Below, piece after piece: positions 57,552-64,000 of a stretch of DNA of 64,000 nt (positions are counted from its first letter, which is position 1; the number at the start of each line of letters is the position of its first letter). Origin of the DNA: Terebella lapidaria (Eukaryota; Annelida; Polychaeta; Terebellida; Terebellidae); assembly GCA_949152475.1 (NCBI GenBank), contig OX424556.1, positions 11,776,664 to 11,840,663 of the forward strand, in the 5' to 3' direction. The notes beneath the pieces are model-generated. The model did no database searches, had not been told where the DNA came from, and saw only the letters and a program-made list of their open reading frames with translations. A program made the translations under genes and the position numbers.

Positions 57552-60500
57552 ATCTTAATCACAGAAGGTGACACCAACACAATGATCATGTCCATTTACA
57601 TTTGGAGATTGCCAAATGAGACTGGGCGATCCCTCAAAATTCCTTTTTCTTGAACCATCAAGAACCTGTCAACTGTTACTCGTCCAAGGTTCCTTGGAAT
57701 TGGCATTGAGTGCTGTTTTAACATTTTCGTTGTGGAATAGCAAATATACAACCCTAGGTTTCCCTTTCAAGATCTGTATTTCTGGACATGTATTGTGTCT
57801 GTGTAGCACTATGTGTTGATGTTCAAATAAATTGAATTGGATTTATGCCATGATAACCTGGAGCGAAAGCCACTCATTGTATTGACGGCACGGAACATCA
57901 GACAGAAACGCAATGTACGCGTAGAGTCCAGTTGCCACAGGCTGACATCTCAACCTGTCATTGCTTTATCAAGTAGATCAAATAAATCTGGACTGTTGAG
58001 GATGATGACGTGAATCGACAATGAATTGCTTGCCGAGTGCCAAGTCTGCTCATTCTCCTGCCTGAGGGACTGAGTCATGGGTCAGGAGACTATCCAGTTG
58101 ACAATCGTCCCGCCTCACTCCTACCTGTTCAATGCTGCCTCCCTCTACATCGATAGACCAACGTCTAGCCAGCTGCCGGAATAAACGGCTTGATAGACCT
58201 CTCTCAGAGCTAGTGCTGTTACGGTTTGTCCACGTGTAGCCACATGCACTACAGTTGCTGTCCCCATTTAAAAATTCCTGACAGCGTCCAGTGGGTCGTC
58301 GCTTGTAGGCAGGGACTCTCGAAAATTGATACCGGTCCAGCATCATTGCAGCTTACAGACTGCTCGTTTCTTTCAAGTTTATGGGCAATGCCTGGTACAA
58401 TCCAGTGGTGACCGGCCCTCGGTTTGTGGTTTGTGGCCCTCGTGTTATGAAACGGGACCTGATGCGGGGTTCATAGACCGACATGATGGGAGGAAAAGCC
58501 AAACATAGCACGTTCCCGAACTGTACACACGAGGGGAACTGACCATCAGATGTTTCAGGAGGCTACCAGTTGGCAGATTCAAACTACACAAAATGCGAGT
58601 CCAGACACGTATCACGAAGGTAACAAGAGATGGTCGAGTTTGAGAATTGTCAGTTCAAGAAACTGAATTGGACCCGACTGAAATCAGGACATATCAGCAC
58701 TCACTACAGTGAAAAAGACTAGGAAAAATACTGACAAGTACAGATAGATCTTGGACTTGGAGCGACAAGGCTCGGGTTAGGGGATCAGTCTGAATGTCTC
58801 TCTATCCTTTTAGGAGATTGCATGACACAACCAGCAGAATAGTGATAAATCCTCACACTTTGGCAACTGTTGTTTTCATGCAACATGCTCTTCGGCCATG
58901 AGAGGCCCAAACTGAAGTGGTAATATGTGTTTGTTGATATTGGGAGAAGGCTAAGGGGTTTAAAAGGGGTCTATCGAATGTCTCTGCTGTATCTATGGAA
59001 ACCCAACATCAGATCTGCCTGACAAAACCAATTGATCACGAGAGATCATGTTAAATCATGAAGCATGAACCCACTTGTCCGTAAGTTTGTATTTGCACTG
59101 ATATAGATTTGCTTTTGTCATATTTTGTGACGAATGTTCATGTCTTAATTGGAGCCCCAATGTCCTAATTGAGTACTGATATCGAATGTGATTATGTGAG
59201 AATAAAAAGAAAACGATAATTCTGAAGAAATAAAAGTATTTAATTTGATGCTGATTGGTATGCAAGCTATATACATAGTTTGATGGACAACAACATTGTA
59301 CATGTTTACAACAACATTGAAACGGTACATAACAAGATAACATATACCCACATGTCACCAAGACATCAGTGACACGAACACACACTAGTCAGATCAGAAA
59401 GTCTACTGGCTTGCATCCCCCCATAGTACAATTTGACAAGAACCTGCTTCAGTTTTGTATCTGCGTGAAACAAAAATCATTGATTTAACACTCTCTGTAT
59501 TAGGCACCACATTTCTATTGTTTTGTTTAAATTACTGTACACTGACCTAAGAATACATAAATGGGTCATACACAGTGAAAACCAGAACATAGATCATACA
59601 TACTGATATGGTTGTTTCATGATTCACAAGAGGTTGAACGCAATGTCCAAAACGTTCTGTGATAACAATTATCAGATAACACTAATTGATGTATCTAGGG
59701 AGATATACATGTAGTGTCACATGTAATCCAGCAGAAGTATTAATGAAAAGGCACTCATTTGTAATAGATAGTGTTATTTGCTGAATAGGGTTGCTGTATT
59801 TGCATGAACCTACATGCTATGATTCATAACAATAAATATCACATCAATGTCATGGAAATTCCTGGAAATATAACCCGAGACATAATTTCTGGGAAGTGGG
59901 TTACATATACAGTAATTATTAATTTATGTTCTATACCTTCCATAGAAAAGACCTGTATTATACGATTTAATAGTAGTAATCACGATAATTTATGTATAAT
60001 CTATATCATGAAGGGCATAACTTATTTTTTCAGATACAAGTAATACAAACTGGCCATACAGCATCCATCTTGGTCATCTTTGCAAGACCTATTTGTAATT
60101 TCTCATGGTTTTGAAATCTGTTGAGAACTAAATGTGCAAATGCTGCCTGTGATATCGGTATTTATATCGCATATCAAGTGACCTTTCAAGAGAAAGCCTT
60201 TAGATTCAATGCTGCACTATGCACTTTGTTATTCAAGATATTATGCTTTGCTCAAGTGATTATTTCTGTAACTATTTGATTTCTGATTGATCTGAGAATC
60301 CACAGCTGCAAATAATATATATTCTCTTTGAATATACAAGATCTATGAACACGCAAGTACATTGTACATTAGCACCAAAACAATGTCTCAGATTTAACTT
60401 GAATTTTGCAAACAGTAACATTGACATTAACAAATACACGTACAATCAGCTATAAATAGTTCACAACCATTTAACATATAGCACAGACCATAGAAATGCT

Positions 60501-60575
60501 TGTACTTGGATATTAAAGTCATCATATTAAGTCTGTAGATCTGTTAAAAACCTGACTAAACTCAAGTTCATCCAT
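57552..60575. other. Gene-free stretch; one unassigned minus-strand ORF at 58,050-58,346
   Basis: The ORF on the minus strand (98 codons) has mixed, protein-like composition with Cys residues (RCQEFLNGDSNCSACGYTW) and a GT donor-like CAGGTAGGAGT, but I cannot tie it to a family or to other exons. The remainder is AT-rich without repeats I recognise. Confidence 0.3.
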
Positions 60576-61109
60576 CAGTGAAACACGCTTTTTGGCGTAG
60601 TTTTGTTTTGAATAATCGAATCAACTTGAAATTTTGTGTGTCTTAATTGGGTATCATGCTATAATTTTTCACCAAATTTTCAGAATTCTATCTCAAAAAT
60701 TGAAAAAGCTTGCAATCTAACCGAATGTTAAACTGCAGCCCCAACATGGAAGTTCAGAGTCTGCACAAAAAACAACAATTTTTATTCGACGTACGAGTCT
60801 TATATTGCTTCAGAATAAACATATTTAACTAACATACACCGACTATGCCTCCCGACTCCAAATCATAGCAATAGGTTCATTCTGTATAGGCATAAACATG
60901 ACAAAAGCCCTGAATTTGTTGAAATTTACTTGATCCCTTTTCGGGAATAAAATTTAACATTGGGTCAGATTGCCAACTATTTCAATATTTGAGATAGAAT
61001 TCTGAGATTTGGTGAAAAATTACGGCATGATATGCAATTAAGACACACAAAATTTCAAGTTGATCTGAATATTCAAAACAAAACTACAGCCAAAAAGCGT
61101 GTTTCACGT
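60576..61109. mobile_element. Complete foldback MITE (~534 bp, long inverted arms)
   Basis: The left arm CAGTGAAACACGCTTTTTGG... runs about 150 bases to GCAATCTAACC; the right arm, ending ...AAAAAGCGTGTTTCACGTG, is its inverse (shared TTGAAATTTTGTGTGTC, TTCTATCTCAAA, GATTGCAA/TTGCCAATC). The centre is about 230 bases. No ORF. Confidence 0.85.
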
Positions 61110-62334
61110 GTTTCACTTGAGTGTTTTCACTTGAGTACAACCATCATGCTACATTCTTCCCATCTGATTCAAGCATGCACATCATTTACACCACAACCAT
61201 GAAAGACAACCTTTCTCGTGACCAGAATATTCATACCAGTACCTCATGCCGATCATAAGTTTATTTCCTTAGCATGCAAATCAGCTTATTTTGAAATCTG
61301 ACTGGTTACTTTCATTTCCTTACATACAAACCTAGGCCATGCTCAGTGAAGGAAATTAAACTGAGCTGGATAATATAAGAAAACCTTACTTAAGTGAATG
61401 AAACAAAACAAAAGTGTAATTATGCTATATGAAAAACTCAAATCTAGAAATTGCAAAATTATCTTGAATACACATTCCAAAAATTGACACAAGCATTCTA
61501 TATTTGATCATGGAATAAATATCGGGTAGTGCAAGTCATGTAAGCACTTAACAAAATAAATATATACCTCTGATACTAGAAATTGATAATAACATTTGAT
61601 TCTCCTTTACAAAAATATACATGTAAAATTGTACATACATAATCCGTATGACTAAGTCTAAGAAACCCAACATGTACAACACTTCTATGGGGAGAAAATC
61701 TGAATATGCATAGAAAGCAATCACCTGCCTCTGTTTGTTTGACTTCAGACACCCTGTACTGTGATTGAAGAAGTGAATGTACAGATTTGAGCCTTGTTTG
61801 TTGCAGTGTATGCAGTATTGGCTGATAGTGCGTGAGAGTATTGTCCGTAATTGGCATTCAAAGTGAGAGTAATTGGCATCACATATTATATAGGTCACTA
61901 TCGAAAGTCATATATTTTGGTACTTGAACAAGTACTAAATTCATGAAATAGCATCAAAAGCATGACCTCACTAATGACTCGTAGCAATCATAATGAAAGA
62001 TCATACACTCAAGCACAGTAACCATGGTACCGGTAACTGGGACCACATCAGCTGGGGAGAGGGTAGAATGTGGACAGCATGGGAGAAAGTGTCGTGTAAG
62101 CCAGGGAGGTGGAATGTTGGAATATAAGCAACAACACAAAAGGCACGACTATGCAACAATGCAGAGAAACGTGCTACGAAACGACCAGAAATAAAGTAAC
62201 TTACGCTCTACAGTAACAATGGTATTTGCAGTAATGATGCTAAGTTTGACCAAAACATTAAAATAAATGCACATCCAACAGTAAGTAAGCTAGAAACTCA
62301 TGAAACAAGACTATAACAGTAAGTGATGATTGCA
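61110..62334 (-). other. Probable 3' UTR of the right-edge minus-strand gene
   Basis: No coding ORF. On the minus strand an AATAAA (plus-strand TTTATT at 61,260-61,265) lies about 1.07 kb after the stop at 62,335 and could end the transcript. Confidence 0.35.
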
Positions 62335-63962
62335 CTACAAAGCTTTCAGCCTCTCCAGCAGCTCCTCAGCCTCAGACTTCTGACCGGGGTCAGACTTGTC
62401 GCTCTTGGATGGGCGTTTCTCTCGGTTGTTGTTCTCGGACAGGTCGGCCGAGCGCGGTGGGCGGGATTTCTTCTCCGAGGCGGGAACTGGGTCTGCCGAG
62501 TCCTCCATGTCGAAGTTGATCTCGCGCACGACGTCGGGACTCGTGGTCTGGGACTGGAAGATGTTCTGTCGCGAGCGGGACCGTGCTAACTGAGCTCTTC
62601 TCTCAGCTGTCAACGGAACAGAACAGGCTGCGATCAGCAAGATGGTCAGTGGTGACAGGATGGTCATGGAGACTACTGTCTTCCCAACATACAGATGCAA
62701 ACACCACAGGGTAAAGATGATTTCATAACATGTGCATGACAATCACATTTACACAAGTATACATAACTCCACACTGAGCTTCAAGACCAGGGCAATTAAG
62801 CTGTCCAAACAGAGAACAAATGTCCACAGAGGCGGTAAAATTAACATGTCAACAGGAGTAACGTCAACAGGAGAAAGTTATCATGGATACACTCAAATTT
62901 TGTGCAATATCCAATGCTTTGAAACTTCACATAATTTATATACCTAATGCAGATAGCATGTCAAAATTTACAAGTAACAAAGGTTATGTGGAACTGAATC
63001 TATATATATATTTCTTAGCACAAATCACCAAAATACTGGGGAAAATTTAGAGAAAACTGTTTACCAATTGCTACTGCTGCAACTATACCCAAATTGAGGT
63101 ATTTTAAAAAGATTTCCAAGACAAGATACTCAAAACAGCATTATATACAATGTAAATTTTCAGAAAATTAAACAATGAGAATAGAATGACTGAGACACAT
63201 CATTAAGTTAATATGTCCAGAGATAAACAAGTAAGAAGAATTTGGCAAGTTTGCATGGAGTATGCAACTAAAATTAACAGAAACATTATCAGCCACCAAC
63301 TTACCATCTGTCTTCTGGATGCTTTACAATTATTTCAGACATTAGATTTGATTAAGAAATATAATACAGCTGATTGTGACCACGTTTGGATAATCATGAT
63401 GATGGAACTTTGCATTGAAATTGAGTTAAACATGCACCACACTGACTGTCAATATATATAGGACATGGCATGTGTCGCTAAAAATCACACCGTTTTCATT
63501 TTATTAACAACTTCATCTTTAGTTTTAGGTGGTTTATGTATGCCATCTATCACATCTACCATCCGTCTTCTTGGCCAAAAATGCTCAATGACAAAGTACT
63601 GGTGAGCAAGAGAAGTTATGTTTATCTTTAATGTAATCTACATCCATGCAGGTAGCCTGGAGGAATAGAAAGATAGGTCACTAGGGTCTGTGTACTGTAA
63701 CAAGTTCGAGACAGCCCACTCGGAGTTTTGGTGAGTCATCCCCACTGATCCTAGTCATCGATATCCCATTATTTAGCAAAAGTTCCAGATCAATTTGTTA
63801 TGTTGAAGGTGCTACTGATCACACTCTGGGCTGAAGTTTCAATTTCCGTAGATATTCATCATTATCAAAGTAAAACTTCATGCCAAAGAGGATGATCAGC
63901 ACTCGGCCCTCGACACTGGTTGGAGACACTGCCACATGCAGGAGAGCTACATGTGATCCTCC
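62335..63962 (-). CDS. C-terminal exons of an unrecognised gene (partial)
   Basis: Read right to left: exon 63,962-63,825 (open frame, contains HVALLHVAVSPTSVEGRVLI); exon 63,598-63,491, after a good acceptor CTTCTCTTGCTCACCAG (begins YFVIEHFWPRRRMVDVIDG); a possible 10-nt microexon 63,314-63,305 (AAGACAGATG) before a consensus GTAAGT donor; last exon 62,606-62,335, after CTGTTCCGTTGACAG, ending ELLERLKAL and TAG. The microexon supplies the one base needed to keep phase into the last exon. The last exon is hydrophilic and charged, a likely disordered tail with a short terminal helix. Donors of the first two exons (GTGTGA) are weak and the acceptor of the first is poor, so boundaries there are provisional. 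The family is not recognised. Confidence 0.5.
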
Positions 63963-64000
63963 TCAGGTAATGCTCACCTTATATCATACCACAACAGTCA

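Noticed and set aside
1..64000. tRNA or rRNA genes
   Set aside because: I looked for B-box-like GGTTCRAATCC words with a plausible cloverleaf and found none I could support.

Overview
The window looks like a gene-poor, repeat-rich stretch of a marine invertebrate nuclear genome. A mollusc or other lophotrochozoan is my inference from gene structure and repeat style; nothing here proves the species. Coding exons are split by GT-AG introns, there are no bacterial-style operons, and most of the sequence is transposon relics, foldback elements, TIR elements and minisatellites.

Genes. (1) At the left edge (2-325, +) is the C-terminal exon of an unrecognised gene, followed by a polyadenylation signal. 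(2) From 36.49 to 44.04 kb (+) lies one complete gene, a formin of the FHDC1 (INF1) type. I could join 11 exons with consistent phase into a protein of about 1,683 residues: short N-terminus, polyproline FH1, FH2 and a very long basic, serine-rich tail encoded by a single 3.56 kb exon. (3) At the right edge (62.34-63.96 kb, -) are the last exons of an unrecognised gene, possibly including a 10-nt microexon.

Mobile elements, left to right: a CR1-like LINE scrap and a gypsy scrap (1.5-3.05 kb); a Ty3/gypsy element with both LTRs and a 4-bp target duplication (3,391-9,654, -), broken by a nonsense codon, frameshifts, a protease active-site change and loss of the reverse transcriptase catalytic core; three copies of a TIR repeat family loaded with TCAAGGTCA half-sites (11.56-19.45 kb), the second copy interrupted by a 4.66 kb element with long inverted ends that itself carries the third copy; a 5.5 kb foldback structure made of opposed tandem arrays with near-perfect hairpins (19.71-25.23 kb); a solo LTR (25.5-26.1 kb); a TIR element (26.2-26.9 kb); a TTAA-flanked short element (27,679-28,093); a half-copy of a foldback MITE followed by two minisatellites of 31 and 82 bp periods (31.47-33.93 kb).

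After the formin gene come a long hairpin (45.9-46.1 kb), a 423-bp MITE with about 39-bp TIRs (46.8-47.2 kb), a second decayed gypsy element (47,677-51,080, +), a second half-site repeat family in tandem (51.2-56.2 kb) interrupted by a 2.29 kb TTAA-flanked element, hAT-like TIR pairs (56.3-57.55 kb), and a complete copy of the foldback MITE (60.58-61.11 kb).

The genes do not form a pathway together. The main interest is in the layered insertion history, the foldback array, and the repeat families that spread nuclear-receptor-type half-sites.
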